Source of the DNA: an uncultured Collinsella sp.
GTDB taxonomy: Bacteria > Actinomycetota > Coriobacteriia > Coriobacteriales > Coriobacteriaceae
DNA length: 64,000 nucleotides
Direction of reading: 5' to 3'
NCBI GenBank assembly: GCA_900540945.1
Contig: UQHQ01000003.1
Coordinates: 1 to 64,000, forward strand
The notes beneath the pieces are model-generated. The model was not told the origin of the DNA. It made no database searches and saw nothing but the letters and a program-made list of their open reading frames with translations. The translations under genes and the position numbers were made by a program. The stretch's first letter is position 1. Every line of letters begins with the position of its first letter. Of this stretch, positions 43,221 to 51,363 are shown one piece after another.

Positions 43221-43253
43221 GCGGTCGGCGCACTGCGCGCCGACCGCTTTTTT
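43221..43253 (+). terminator. Terminator of gyrA
   Basis: Stem GCGGTCGGCGC/GCGCCGACCGC with a short loop and a T6 run. Confidence 0.85.
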
Positions 43254-43269
43254 GACAATCCTGGACCCC

Positions 43270-43405
43270 GTGCCCGCCGAGTGGGCGAGATGGGTTAGGT
43301 TTGTCGCGAGTTCCGCACGCAAAGAAGGCCACTTAATGTGGCCTTCGTCTTGCGCAGGACTGCCCGAGCAGCAAACCTAACCCATCTCGCCCACTCGGCG
43401 GGCAC
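43270..43405. repeat. Large perfect palindromic element
   Basis: The 34-nt arms at 43270-43303 and 43372-43405 are perfectly complementary to one another, and an inner hairpin GAAGGCCAC/GTGGCCTTC (43324-43346) sits in the middle. Total 136 bp, between gyrA and the tRNA-Ile promoter. No ORF inside. Confidence 0.85.
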
Positions 43406-43430
43406 CCTCCAAAGATTTTCAAAAAAGTTG

Positions 43431-43460
43431 TTGACGCGCGCGTAACGACTCGTCTAATAT
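43431..43460 (+). promoter_or_regulatory. Promoter of the tRNA-Ile/Ala/Ile genes
   Basis: TTGACG (43431-43436) and TAATAT (43455-43460) are separated by 18 bp. The first tRNA starts 14 nt later. Confidence 0.65.
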
Positions 43461-43474
43461 ATCCCTTGCGCGAT

Positions 43475-43551
43475 GGACCTGTAGCTCAGTTGGTTAGAGC
43501 GTCCGGCTGATAACCGGGAGGTCACAAGTTCGAATCTTGTCAGGTCCACCA
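43475..43551 (+). tRNA. tRNA-Ile (GAT), copy 1
   Basis: Cloverleaf with acceptor GGACCTG/CAGGTCC, anticodon loop CTGATAA (GAT), T-arm ACAAGTTCGAATCTTGT and encoded CCA. Identical to the copy at 43699. Confidence 0.96.
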
Positions 43552-43562
43552 CTTTCTTTCGC

Positions 43563-43607
43563 AATAAACACCCCAGCGAGAGCCGAGTCGCCGCTGGGGT
43601 GTTTATT
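43563..43607 (+). terminator. Hairpin between tRNA-Ile and tRNA-Ala
   Basis: Perfect 15-bp stem AATAAACACCCCAGC/GCTGGGGTGTTTATT with a 15-nt loop. It could partly terminate or be a processing site between the tRNAs; there is no strong U-tract. Confidence 0.5.
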
Positions 43608-43618
43608 ACTGTCTCCGT

Positions 43619-43694
43619 GGGGGTTTAGCTCAGCTGGGAGAGCGCGGGCTTTGCAAGCCTGAGGTCAGGGGTTCGATCCCCCTAACCTCCACCA
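43619..43694 (+). tRNA. tRNA-Ala (TGC)
   Basis: Acceptor GGGGGTT/AACCTCC, anticodon loop TTTGCAA (TGC), T-arm CAGGGGTTCGATCCCCCT and encoded CCA. Four nt before the second tRNA-Ile. Confidence 0.96.
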
Positions 43695-43698
43695 TGAT

Positions 43699-43775
43699 GG
43701 ACCTGTAGCTCAGTTGGTTAGAGCGTCCGGCTGATAACCGGGAGGTCACAAGTTCGAATCTTGTCAGGTCCACCA
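43699..43775 (+). tRNA. tRNA-Ile (GAT), copy 2
   Basis: Identical to copy 1 over 77 nt, with encoded CCA. A Rho-independent terminator follows. Confidence 0.96.
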
Positions 43776-43789
43776 TCAAAACTGTGAAG

Positions 43790-43819
43790 AGCCTCGAGGC
43801 ATGGCCTCGGGGCTTTTTT
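43790..43819 (+). terminator. Terminator of the tRNA trio
   Basis: Stem AGCCTCGAGGC/GCCTCGGGGCT with a 3-nt loop and T6. Confidence 0.85.
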
Positions 43820-43934
43820 CTTGTGTGTGATAAAACTCATTTTGGTTTTGTGTGCTGTGCGAAAGATTGGGTAGTATAGCTATTCAATGCGGCGAAGGCG
43901 CCGCGTGTTAACCGCTACGTACCGGAGGTGTTCC

Positions 43935-44435
43935 ATGGTTCGTGTCGACATAGAGACCATCGTCATGGCCGCCGGTCCCGTGCCATCGCTTATCGTACTT
44001 CGCGAGCGCTGCAGCAAATCGGACTCCCCCGCGCCGCTGCGCTCCCTCTCTATCCAAACTGGTTCGTTTGAGGCTGCGACTATTAGCCGCGGTATCGACA
44101 GCGGTCGTGCCGAGCGCCCGATCGCCCATGACCTGCTGCTCGACACGCTTGATGCCCTGGATGCAAAACTCGAGCGCATCGAGATTGTCCGTGCCGAGCC
44201 TCCCGTGTTCTATGCAACGGTCGTTGTTTTGGCCGACAGCAACGAGCATAGGATCGATGCGCGTCCGAGCGATGCCATCGCCCTCGCCGTGCGCAGCAAT
44301 GCTCCCATGTTTGTTGAGGACGACATCATGAACCGCCTGGGGACCGTCTCTCCGGTTGCCGAGGAAGTCGATGACGAGCAGGAATTTGAGAAGTTCGACG
44401 AGTTCGTCCATACGCTCTCGCCCGATGATTTTTAA
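43935..44435 (+). CDS. Bifunctional nuclease-domain (DUF151) protein
   Basis: About 166 residues from ATG 43935, 6 nt after GGAGG. It matches the DUF151/BFN domain: MAAGPVPSLIVLRE, ISRGIDSGRAERPIAHDLLLDTLD, ADSNEHRIDARPSDAIALAVR, then an acidic tail. Members have reported DNase/RNase activity in plants and a fold known from Thermotoga, but the cellular function in this group is unclear. The following gene begins directly after the stop. Confidence 0.88.
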   Translation: MVRVDIETIVMAAGPVPSLIVLRERCSKSDSPAPLRSLSIQTGSFEAATISRGIDSGRAERPIAHDLLLDTLDALDAKLERIEIVRAEPPVFYATVVVLADSNEHRIDARPSDAIALAVRSNAPMFVEDDIMNRLGTVSPVAEEVDDEQEFEKFDEFVHTLSPDDF

Positions 44436-44468
44436 ATGACGAGTAGCCATGAGACGGAGTGTGCACTG

Positions 44469-44825
44469 ATGGGTCGCGGCGTTTCAGCCGAGGCCGCCGC
44501 CATTGCCCGCGAGGCCCAGATGCGCTCGGAGGCATCCGAGGCCGCGCGCATCGCCTACGTGACGCAGGCCCGTACGCTTCGCGAGCGCCGTGCCTCCTTT
44601 ATCAAGATGGTTGCCGTCTCCGCACTTGTCGCGGCAATCTCCTCGCGCCTTCGTGGTACAGTTGGTGCGCTTGGGTTTTCGATTTCGACGGGCTTGGTCA
44701 TCTGGGGCGTGGTCGATGCCGTGATGCTGACCAACCAGATCAAGGTACTCGATAAGCGCGCGGCCGATATGATGCGTGCCCGCGACGCCGCCGCCAAGAT
44801 CGCTGCCGAGGCACAAGAGATGTAA
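44469..44825 (+). CDS. Small membrane protein, unknown
   Basis: About 118 residues from ATG 44469 (MGRGVSAE), preceded by GGAG; an upstream ATG at 44436 has no ribosome site. There is an alpha-helical charged N-terminal half rich in Ala and Arg, then two hydrophobic segments (MVAVSALVAAIS and GFSISTGLVIWGVVDAVML), and a coiled tail (RAADMMRARDAAAKIAAEAQ). Second gene of a small cluster with the DUF151 gene and the next ORF. I do not recognise it. Confidence 0.6.
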   Translation: MGRGVSAEAAAIAREAQMRSEASEAARIAYVTQARTLRERRASFIKMVAVSALVAAISSRLRGTVGALGFSISTGLVIWGVVDAVMLTNQIKVLDKRAADMMRARDAAAKIAAEAQEM

Positions 44826-44855
44826 CGACGCCGGACTCGATGGGAAGGTCTAAAA

Positions 44856-45305
44856 ATGGCACAGGATATGCAGGACGCCGGAAACGTCTCCGCCGAGCTC
44901 GACGCCATGGTGTGCGACCTCATCGGGGCATTTTTAGACGACCTGGCCGCTGGTGAGAACCCCGGCGTTGTCGTTGCGATCGAAGACGCCGCGTCCAACC
45001 GCTATCTGGCGGCACTCGACGAGGACGGCGAGGAGGCATGCCTCGAGGCTGCCACCAACTTTATCTCCGAGCACAAGATGGGTCTTAAGGACGAGGGCCT
45101 GGGTCGCATCGCCCGTTACGCCATCGGCTACACCGGTTGTGTCGAAATTGATGGCGGCTACCATGACGCCCTGCTTGTGAGTTTCTTTGAGACGACGCTC
45201 GAGAGCGGCTTTTCGGCATATGTACTGTACGAGGGTGTGGGCGCCGGCGATGGTTTTATGTGGAGCGACCCTGAACCTGCAGGCGAGGAAACCCCTCTTA
45301 TCTAA
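44856..45305 (+). CDS. Hypothetical acidic protein upstream of typA
   Basis: 149 residues, no membrane segment. Contents are an acidic, low-Cys alpha/beta-like chain (FLDDLAAGENPGVVVAIEDAASNRYLAALDEDG, IGYTGCVEIDGGYHDALLVSF). It probably shares transcription with the two preceding genes and ends before the typA leader. I do not know its family. Confidence 0.7.
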   Translation: MAQDMQDAGNVSAELDAMVCDLIGAFLDDLAAGENPGVVVAIEDAASNRYLAALDEDGEEACLEAATNFISEHKMGLKDEGLGRIARYAIGYTGCVEIDGGYHDALLVSFFETTLESGFSAYVLYEGVGAGDGFMWSDPEPAGEETPLI

Positions 45306-45422
45306 AATCGCTAAAATAAACGAGTTTTCGGTAAAAGGCTCAAAATTCCCGCCGAGCGTTGTGTTACTGGGCGGGTCGCATACGCGTGCCGGTTGTATAT
45401 AGATAGAAGATAGGGGAACTAC

Positions 45423-47261
45423 ATGCGCGTAGACAATCTGAGGAACATCGCCATCATCGCTCACGTCGACCACGGCAAGACGACGATGGTCGACAAGCTC
45501 CTGCGTGCCACGGACGCCTTCCGTGCCAACCAGCAGGTCGAGGACCGCGTCCTGGATTCTAACGACCAGGAGCGCGAGCGCGGCATTACGATTCTCGCCA
45601 AGAACATCTCTATCGAGTACAAGGACGTTAAGATCAACGTCATCGACACCCCGGGCCACGCTGACTTTGGCGGCGAGGTCGAGCGCGTGCTGCGTATGGC
45701 CGACGGCGCCCTGCTGCTGGTCGATGCCTTTGAGGGGCCCATGCCCCAGACCCGCTTCGTGCTGCGTCACGCCATCGACACCGGCCTCAAGATCATGATC
45801 GTCATCAACAAGATCGACCGTCCGGGCGCCAACCCCGAGAAGGCCTACAACGACTGCCTGGACCTGATGGCCGACCTGGGCGCCACCGACGACCAGCTTG
45901 AGTTCGCCATGGAGCACGTGGTCTACGCCAGCGCCATGAATGGCTTTGCCCGCCTTGACCCCAACGACGGCAACATGGACATGTATCCGCTGCTCGATAT
46001 GATCATCGACGACATGCCCGCGCCCGAGGTTGACGAGAACGCCCCGCTGGCCATGCAGTGTGTGACCATCGACCACTCCAACTTCGTTGGTCGCATCGGT
46101 ATCGGCCGTGTGTACTCCGGCGCCATCCACCAGGGCGATCAGATCCTGGTCGTCAAGAACGACGGCTCCAGCGCTACCGCTACCGTCAAGCAGCTCTTTA
46201 CTTTCGACTACCTGGGTCGCACCGAGTGCCAGGAAGTCGGCGCCGGTGATATCGCCGCCGTCGTGGGCATCGACCGCACCGATATCGGCGATGTCTACAC
46301 CGATCCCGAGAACCCCGTTGAGCTCGAACCCATCGAGATCGACCCGCCGACCCTGTCCATCGTCTTTGAGGCTTCGACCTCCCCGCTCGTCGGCCGCGAC
46401 GGCGACATCGTGGGTGCCCGTCAGCTCAAGGAGCGCCTGTTCAACGAGGCCGAGAACAACGTGACCATGAAGATCGAGGAGCTCGAGGACAAGAGCGGCG
46501 TCGAGGTCTCGGGCCGCGGCATTCTGCACCTGTCCGTCCTGATGGAGTCTATGCGCCGCGAGGGCTTTGAGTTCCAGGTCGGTCGTCCCCGCGTTCTGTT
46601 TAAGAAGGACGAGAACGGCAACAAGATGGAGCCCGTCGAGCAGGCCGTCGTCGAGTGCCCGGACGAGTACTCGGGCAAGGTCGTTGAGGTCTTCGGCACC
46701 TCCGGCGGTATCATGACGAGCATGGATACCTCGGGCATCGTGACGCACCTTGAGTTTAAGATCCCGACCCGCGGCATCATGGGTCTTAAGAACCGCATCA
46801 TGAACGTCACTCACGGCGAGGGCGTGTTCTACCACACCTTCCTGGAGTACGGCCCCTATGCCGGCGAGATCGGCAACCGCCAGAACGGCGCCATGATCTC
46901 CATGACCACCGAGAAAGCCGTTGCCTACGCTCTGGGCACGCTGCAGGAGCGCGGCCAGCTGTTTGTTGAGCCGGGTACCGAGTGCTACGAGGGCATGATC
47001 GTGGGCGAGCGCAGCAAGGCCGGCGACATGGTCGTCAACATCGCCCGTACCAAGAACCTGGGCAACCAGCGTTCCTCGACCTCCGATATCTCCGTCCAGC
47101 TGGTGCCGCCCCGCACCTTCTCGCTGGAGGAGGCGCTGGAGTACATCGCCGACGACGAGCTGGTGGAGATCACTCCCAAGAACATCCGCCTCCGCAAGCG
47201 TCTGCTCAATGCTACCGACCGCAAGAAGGCCGCAGTCCGCGCCGGTCAGGTCAACAAATAA
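45423..47261 (+). CDS. typA: Ribosome-associated GTPase TypA/BipA
   Basis: 612 residues; translational GTPase linked to ribosome assembly and stress growth. G1 AHVDHGKTT, G2 RGITI, G3 DTPGHADFGGEVERVLRMAD, NKIDRPGAN (G4), and BipA-specific C-terminal part (RGIMGLKNRIMNVTHGEG, IADDELVEITPKNIRLRK). Normal length. A terminator follows. Confidence 0.97.
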   Translation: MRVDNLRNIAIIAHVDHGKTTMVDKLLRATDAFRANQQVEDRVLDSNDQERERGITILAKNISIEYKDVKINVIDTPGHADFGGEVERVLRMADGALLLVDAFEGPMPQTRFVLRHAIDTGLKIMIVINKIDRPGANPEKAYNDCLDLMADLGATDDQLEFAMEHVVYASAMNGFARLDPNDGNMDMYPLLDMIIDDMPAPEVDENAPLAMQCVTIDHSNFVGRIGIGRVYSGAIHQGDQILVVKNDGSSATATVKQLFTFDYLGRTECQEVGAGDIAAVVGIDRTDIGDVYTDPENPVELEPIEIDPPTLSIVFEASTSPLVGRDGDIVGARQLKERLFNEAENNVTMKIEELEDKSGVEVSGRGILHLSVLMESMRREGFEFQVGRPRVLFKKDENGNKMEPVEQAVVECPDEYSGKVVEVFGTSGGIMTSMDTSGIVTHLEFKIPTRGIMGLKNRIMNVTHGEGVFYHTFLEYGPYAGEIGNRQNGAMISMTTEKAVAYALGTLQERGQLFVEPGTECYEGMIVGERSKAGDMVVNIARTKNLGNQRSSTSDISVQLVPPRTFSLEEALEYIADDELVEITPKNIRLRKRLLNATDRKKAAVRAGQVNK

Positions 47262-47288
47262 GCGCCGAGCTTTGTAGCGACTAACAAG

Positions 47289-47323
47289 AAAGGGCGCCGA
47301 CCATCGCGGTCGGTGCCCTTTTT
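47289..47323 (+). terminator. Terminator of typA
   Basis: Stem AAAGGGCGCCGACC/GGTCGGTGCCCTTT followed by TTGG. Strong stem, short T-run. Confidence 0.75.
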
Positions 47324-47349
47324 GGTGCACAGGGATTGAGTTGGTCTGC

Positions 47350-47384
47350 ACCACCGCAAAGGTGTCTGTCCCCTTTGTGGTGGT
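47350..47384. repeat. Short palindromic element
   Basis: ACCACCGCAAAGG and CCTTTGTGGTGGT flank TGTCTGTCC, one mismatch in 13. It lies just beyond the stop of the minus-strand gene and may serve as its terminator, or belong to a dispersed hairpin family. Confidence 0.5.
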
Positions 47385-47390
47385 TGACGG

Positions 47391-48536
47391 CTAGGCGGAA
47401 GGAAGGCCCGGAGTATTGGCGGCCTGCTGCGGCTTGAGGCGGGCGTTGCGCCAGATGATCTGGATGACGTAGCCGAGCGTAAAGACGAAGGCTACGCCGC
47501 TGACAAAGCTGCCCATAAGGGGAAGTGCCGTGAGTGCGCCCGCGGCGATACCGCCCACGGCGGCCATGGCGTAGCGGTTCTGGCTGTGTCCGATCATGCG
47601 TGCGATCGCGGTGCCCGTAAACGCCGCCGAGACCAGAGCGATACCGATCACGGCGCACATGAGAGCTCCGGCGAGTGACAGACCTGCAATCGAGATGATG
47701 AGTAACAGGACGGCGGGAACGGCGGCCACCGTGCCCAAAAGACCGCTCACCCACAGAGGGGTAGGTCGTTGACGAAGCATGCCGGCGGCGCTGGCGGTCG
47801 CGCGCGGAAAGACGAGCTCGAGGAGGATCGCGACAAAGCAGGTGGAAAGCGCCGCGGCGACGATGCCGCCGATGGTGTCGTTAATCGTTGAGGTGTTCTC
47901 GTTCTCGGTACGGTCGATCTTGAGGGCTCCGACCTGAGCGCCCTCGGCCCGCTCGGGGTCCTCGGAAACATGCGCGCTCACGGTGCCGGTGATGCGGGCG
48001 TTTTTGCCCAAGACGAGCTTATCGGCCCAAACCTCGACATCGCCCTCGACGGTGCCGTCGATGGTCACCGTATCGCCTGCAAGTGCTGCCGACTTGGTGG
48101 AGCCTCGCAGGGCAACAGTATCGCCCATCGCGTAAAAACAGCTGGCGGTGCTACCGGTGTTGAGCACGACGTGCTGACCGGCTACCGTCACGCTGCCATC
48201 GATTGCGGTTTTGGAGATATCGATGGTGCGCGCCGCCAGGCGAATGGCGCCGCCTACGGTGCAGTCGCGAATCGATAGGCTGTCGCATGCCGCGATAATA
48301 TCGCGGCCGATGGAGGCATCGTCCAGGTTAAGGCTTTGGCCAGCCCAGTACAGGTCGCCCGCGACGCCAGACGGATTTGAGTCAGCTTCGGTTGCGAGTA
48401 CGTTGCCCGCGGTGTCTGTGCCGGCGAACGACGCCGTGGGAAGTACGGTCAGCGCAAGCGCAATCAGTACGAATAGGAGGGCGATGCGGGCCTGCGCTTT
48501 GTGGCGCTTGGTCGACGGTTCTAGGTTGCAAGGCAT
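47391..48536 (-). CDS. Polymer-forming (bactofilin-like) domain membrane protein
   Basis: About 381 residues from ATG 48536 (AAGGA at 7 nt). An N-terminal signal (ALLFVLIALALTVLPTASFAG) precedes a stretch of repeated short hydrophobic beta-strands (SLSIRDCTVGGAIRLAARTIDISKTAIDGSVTVAG and on), like the right-handed beta-helix of polymer-forming/bactofilin domains. The C-terminal 200 residues hold several membrane helices. If the signal is cleaved, the beta-helix lies outside the membrane, unusual for bactofilins, which are cytoskeletal. Function unknown. Confidence 0.7.
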   Translation of the reverse strand: MPCNLEPSTKRHKAQARIALLFVLIALALTVLPTASFAGTDTAGNVLATEADSNPSGVAGDLYWAGQSLNLDDASIGRDIIAACDSLSIRDCTVGGAIRLAARTIDISKTAIDGSVTVAGQHVVLNTGSTASCFYAMGDTVALRGSTKSAALAGDTVTIDGTVEGDVEVWADKLVLGKNARITGTVSAHVSEDPERAEGAQVGALKIDRTENENTSTINDTIGGIVAAALSTCFVAILLELVFPRATASAAGMLRQRPTPLWVSGLLGTVAAVPAVLLLIISIAGLSLAGALMCAVIGIALVSAAFTGTAIARMIGHSQNRYAMAAVGGIAAGALTALPLMGSFVSGVAFVFTLGYVIQIIWRNARLKPQQAANTPGLPSA

Positions 48537-48642
48537 AGTGAATCCTTCGTTAGATACTCGGCGTATATCTAACAGGGTACCCAACGTGCGAGCGCTCTAA
48601 AAGAACCTCTCGGTTGCATTTCGAAAGGTCGTGCCGTGCTAT

Positions 48643-49284
48643 CTACTTTTTGCGATGTAAAAAGTGCGCGATGTCTTCTTCGGTGGGGCTTTTGATGTCA
48701 AAGCGCAGCGAGAGCCAGCGCAGACCCATGGTCACGATAACGCATACGACCAGCGCGGCGACATTGCTGACCAAACCACTCATGACGAGGCTTACATAGC
48801 TTGCCGATCCGGCGATGGCCGCGATGGCATAAAAGTTGGTGCGTTGGAAAATGCCCGGAACCACGCCCATAAAGCCGTCGCGCAGCATGCCGCCGCCCAC
48901 CGCGGTGAAAAAGCCCATCATGATGCAAACGACGGGTGCAAATCCGTAGACCAGTGCCTTGTCTGCGCCGGTTGCCGCATAGATGCCGACCGAGATGATG
49001 TCGAGCAGGGGGATGAGTTTGTCGGGCTTATCGACGATTGCCGGGAAGATGTAAATGATGGCCGCCGTGGCGATGGAGAGCGGCAGCGCCATTGGCTGGT
49101 TGAGGATGTAGACGTTGCCGACCTGGAGTGTCATGTCGCGCAAAAGACCGCCGCCCAGACCGCAGACTACCGCGAGTGCGACCGCGCCCACCAGGTCGAG
49201 CTTGTGTTCGCGCGCAACCAGCACACCCGAGATCGATGCAGCGACAACGGCGAACATCTCGAGCCAAAATGGGATAGCGACCAT
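48643..49284 (-). CDS. TRIC-type (UPF0126/YadS) membrane protein
   Basis: About 213 residues from ATG 49284 (MVAIPFWLEMFAVVAAS). Two inverted repeats each carry the family mark GLGGGLLRDM and VGGGMLRDG, and about six to seven helices are visible. TRIC proteins are trimeric K+/cation channels; bacterial members may conduct or transport small molecules. The open frame reaches up to 49449, but that N-terminus looks unrelated. The chosen start has only a weak ribosome site. Confidence 0.85.
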   Translation of the reverse strand: MVAIPFWLEMFAVVAASISGVLVAREHKLDLVGAVALAVVCGLGGGLLRDMTLQVGNVYILNQPMALPLSIATAAIIYIFPAIVDKPDKLIPLLDIISVGIYAATGADKALVYGFAPVVCIMMGFFTAVGGGMLRDGFMGVVPGIFQRTNFYAIAAIAGSASYVSLVMSGLVSNVAALVVCVIVTMGLRWLSLRFDIKSPTEEDIAHFLHRKK

Positions 49285-49597
49285 GGCATCCGAGGCATGT
49301 GAGGTAACGGTTATGGCGGCGACGACGGGCAAGATGGGGTCCTTTGAGTTACGGGATTGGACAATGCCCGTACATAGTACATGTTCGGCGACGATCGCGA
49401 CCCTATTGCTCGGCAAACGGTCGGGACTGGGTGCGGTCATAGGTTTCAAGTATGTGCATCAGCCTCCAAAGATATCGAAAAATATCGTTTTTGGAGGGTG
49501 GTGTACATGTTTGGGGATCTGGGTTGATGCTGAACGCGATGAGGGCGTGGCTGAATAGGAGGGATGTCTATATTTTGATCGGAGCTCAAAATTTATC

Positions 49598-49690
49598 CGG
49601 TCGGCTTACGCCGACCGCGCTGCGCTAAAAACGCGCCACTGGTGCGTTTTCTTTACGCTTTGCGCCCTGGCGGGTTCGAACCCCTCCTTC
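49598..49690 (-). repeat. Structured tRNA-linked element, tRNA-Ser locus
   Basis: Plus-strand order: hairpin CGGTCGGC/GCCGACCG (49598-49617), AAAACGC/GCGTTTT hairpin (49627-49650), the phrase CTTTACGC..GCGCCCTGGCGGGTTCGAACCC with the T-arm palindrome GGGTTCGAACCC at 49672-49683, then the tRNA-Ser terminator. The AAACGC hairpin, CTTTACGC and CCCTGGCGGGTTCGA match the tRNA-Gly element almost exactly. Confidence 0.6.
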
Positions 49691-49726
49691 TTCGCCGTAT
49701 TTGCTTGTTAGGGACTCAAAACAAAA

Positions 49727-49752
49727 AAGCTCCCATTCCTGGGAGCTTTCAC
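49727..49752 (-). terminator. Terminator of tRNA-Ser (CGA)
   Basis: Minus-strand stem AAAGCTCCCA/TGGGAGCTTT followed by TTTTTG. Confidence 0.75.
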
Positions 49753-49763
49753 AACCAAAATGG

Positions 49764-49851
49764 CGGAGGAGGAGGGATTCGAACCCTCGTGACCTTATAC
49801 AGGCCAAACGGTTTTCGAGACCGCCGCATTCAACCACTCTGCCACCCCTCC
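49764..49851 (-). tRNA. tRNA-Ser (CGA)
   Basis: 88-nt type II tRNA on the minus strand with a long variable arm; acceptor GGAGGGG/CTCCTCC, anticodon loop CTCGAAA (CGA), T-arm GAGGGTTCGAATCCCTC. Next to a second tRNA-Ser. Confidence 0.95.
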
Positions 49852-49866
49852 GCGTGGGGTAAAAAC

Positions 49867-49891
49867 AAAGCAGGCACTAAGGCCTGCTTTG
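49867..49891 (-). terminator. Hairpin between the two tRNA-Ser genes
   Basis: AAAGCAGGC/GCCTGCTTT stem followed by GTTTTTA on the minus strand; likely terminator or processing site. Confidence 0.6.
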
Positions 49892-49902
49892 GAATTAACT
49901 GG

Positions 49903-49990
49903 CGGAGAGTCAGGGATTTGAACCCTGGAGACGCTTTTGACGCCTACACGATTTCCAATCGTGCTCCTTCGGCCACTCGGACAACTCTCC
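49903..49990 (-). tRNA. tRNA-Ser (GGA)
   Basis: Type II tRNA on the minus strand: acceptor GGAGAGT/ACTCTCC, anticodon loop TTGGAAA (GGA), T-arm CAGGGTTCAAATCCCTG. Confidence 0.95.
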
Positions 49991-50496
49991 GTTAAATGCG
50001 AAAGTCAGTATACACGAGGAATCGAAAAGTGCAAACAGAAAACTTGGCATTTTTTAAAGCGCTCGCTCCGCACCCGTATCCGGCATGTGCCAGATGAGTA
50101 CTAAAAAAGCATCCTGACCAGCCAGATACCGCTCGATGATCTGTTCAAAATAGGTATTCATGAATGACGTGGCAGCGAATTTAAAAGTTTTGAGGCAATC
50201 GATCGAACCGGTGGTATGCATTTCGTGACCACAACCCTGCAATCGGCGACCTGCGGTTTGACTCAGGTTGTCCTCGCCGCAGCGTATCTTGCTATCGAAT
50301 CCGTCAAGCTCTTGGTCAGCATTTGGTTGGAATACGCATGAAGAGCCGTGTAAGCATGGGTATATGTGGAGGTCATGAGGTTGTAGCTGCATATTCTTGC
50401 AGCCTGGGAGGTTGAAAGATATTATTACCAAGTCTTTTCCTGCTTCAGGCGCACCTTCACGACCTGAAGCCACATTTGCCCAGAGGAGGTGACAAT
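49991..50496 (+). promoter_or_regulatory. Long leader region of rpsF
   Basis: About 500 bp without a supportable gene. A hairpin GCTTCAGG/CCTGAAGC (50442-50470, 13-nt loop) lies directly before the rpsF ribosome site and might be an S6-S18 autoregulatory leader, but I cannot confirm the conserved bulge. The minus-strand open frame here (50054-50473) has no family features. Confidence 0.3.
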
Positions 50497-50790
50497 ATGA
50501 AGGCTTATGAACTGCTGTTCTTTGTTGACCCGTCGCTCGACCCCGAGACTCGTCTCGCTGTTATGAAGCGTATCGATACCACGATCGCTGAGGGCGCTGG
50601 CAAGGTCGACTCCGTTGACGAGTGGGGCAAGCGCAAGCTCGCCTACGAGATCAACGACCTCACCGATGGTGACTACACCCTCATCAACTTCCACGCAGAT
50701 CCTACCCAGATCGCCGAGCTTGATCGCGTCCTGCGCATCACCGACGCTGTGGTCCGCCACATGATCGTCCGTCGCGACGACCAGGAGTAA
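50497..50790 (+). CDS. rpsF: 30S ribosomal protein S6
   Basis: 97 residues from ATG 50497 (MKAYELLFFVDPSLD), with GAGGAGG 6 nt upstream. Typical S6 fold sequence including WGKRKLAYEINDLTDGDY. First of the S6-Ssb-S18-L9 gene set. Confidence 0.97.
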   Translation: MKAYELLFFVDPSLDPETRLAVMKRIDTTIAEGAGKVDSVDEWGKRKLAYEINDLTDGDYTLINFHADPTQIAELDRVLRITDAVVRHMIVRRDDQE

Positions 50791-50838
50791 GACTGTCGTT
50801 TTGGACTGGGCTAGTGCCCCAAGAGGAAGTAGTGAGTT

Positions 50839-51291
50839 ATGAGCATCAATCGAGTGAACATCACCGGTAACCTCACCCGCGATCCCGAGCTGCGCGCCAC
50901 CGCCGGCGGAACCCAGGTTCTGTCCTTTGGCGTCGCCGTGAACGATCGTCGCCGCAACGCGCAGACTGGCGAGTGGGAGGACTATCCCAACTTTGTTGAC
51001 TGCACTATGTTCGGCACCCGCGCCGAGGCCGTGAGCCGTTTCCTGGCAAAGGGAAACAAGGTCGCGATCGAGGGCAAGCTGCGCTACAGCTCTTGGGAGC
51101 GCGACGGTCAGCGCAGGAGCAAGCTTGAGGTCATCGTCGATGAGATCGAGTTTATGAGCTCCCGTGGTGGCCAGGGTGGCTACGATCAGGGCGGTTACGC
51201 CCCCGCAGCTCCCGCGCCCGCAGCACGTCCTGCCGCACCGGTGGCTACGCCGCCCGCGGTCGACGTCTACGATGAGGACATCCCGTTCTAA
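50839..51291 (+). CDS. ssb: Single-stranded DNA-binding protein
   Basis: 150 residues: OB-fold (SINRVNITGNLTRDPELRATAGGTQVLSFGVAVNDR, FVDCTMFGTRAEAVSRFL), a flexible Gly/Ala/Pro tail and the acidic tip DVYDEDIPF that recruits partners. Second gene of the rpsF cluster. Confidence 0.97.
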   Translation: MSINRVNITGNLTRDPELRATAGGTQVLSFGVAVNDRRRNAQTGEWEDYPNFVDCTMFGTRAEAVSRFLAKGNKVAIEGKLRYSSWERDGQRRSKLEVIVDEIEFMSSRGGQGGYDQGGYAPAAPAPAARPAAPVATPPAVDVYDEDIPF

Positions 51292-51363
51292 GGGTTGTTC
51301 ACCTATTTTTGAGTGAGAGGCGGCTTCGGCTCGCCGAAGTTGCCAAACGAAAGGTATTTTGAC

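Noticed and set aside
44934..47354. 806-codon open frame antisense to typA
   Set aside because: Covers typA in reverse; His/Leu/Val-rich sequence without domain; high G/C antisense artefact.
50054..50473. 139-codon minus-strand open frame upstream of rpsF
   Set aside because: Atypical composition, no ribosome site and no family features; the region is more likely rpsF leader.
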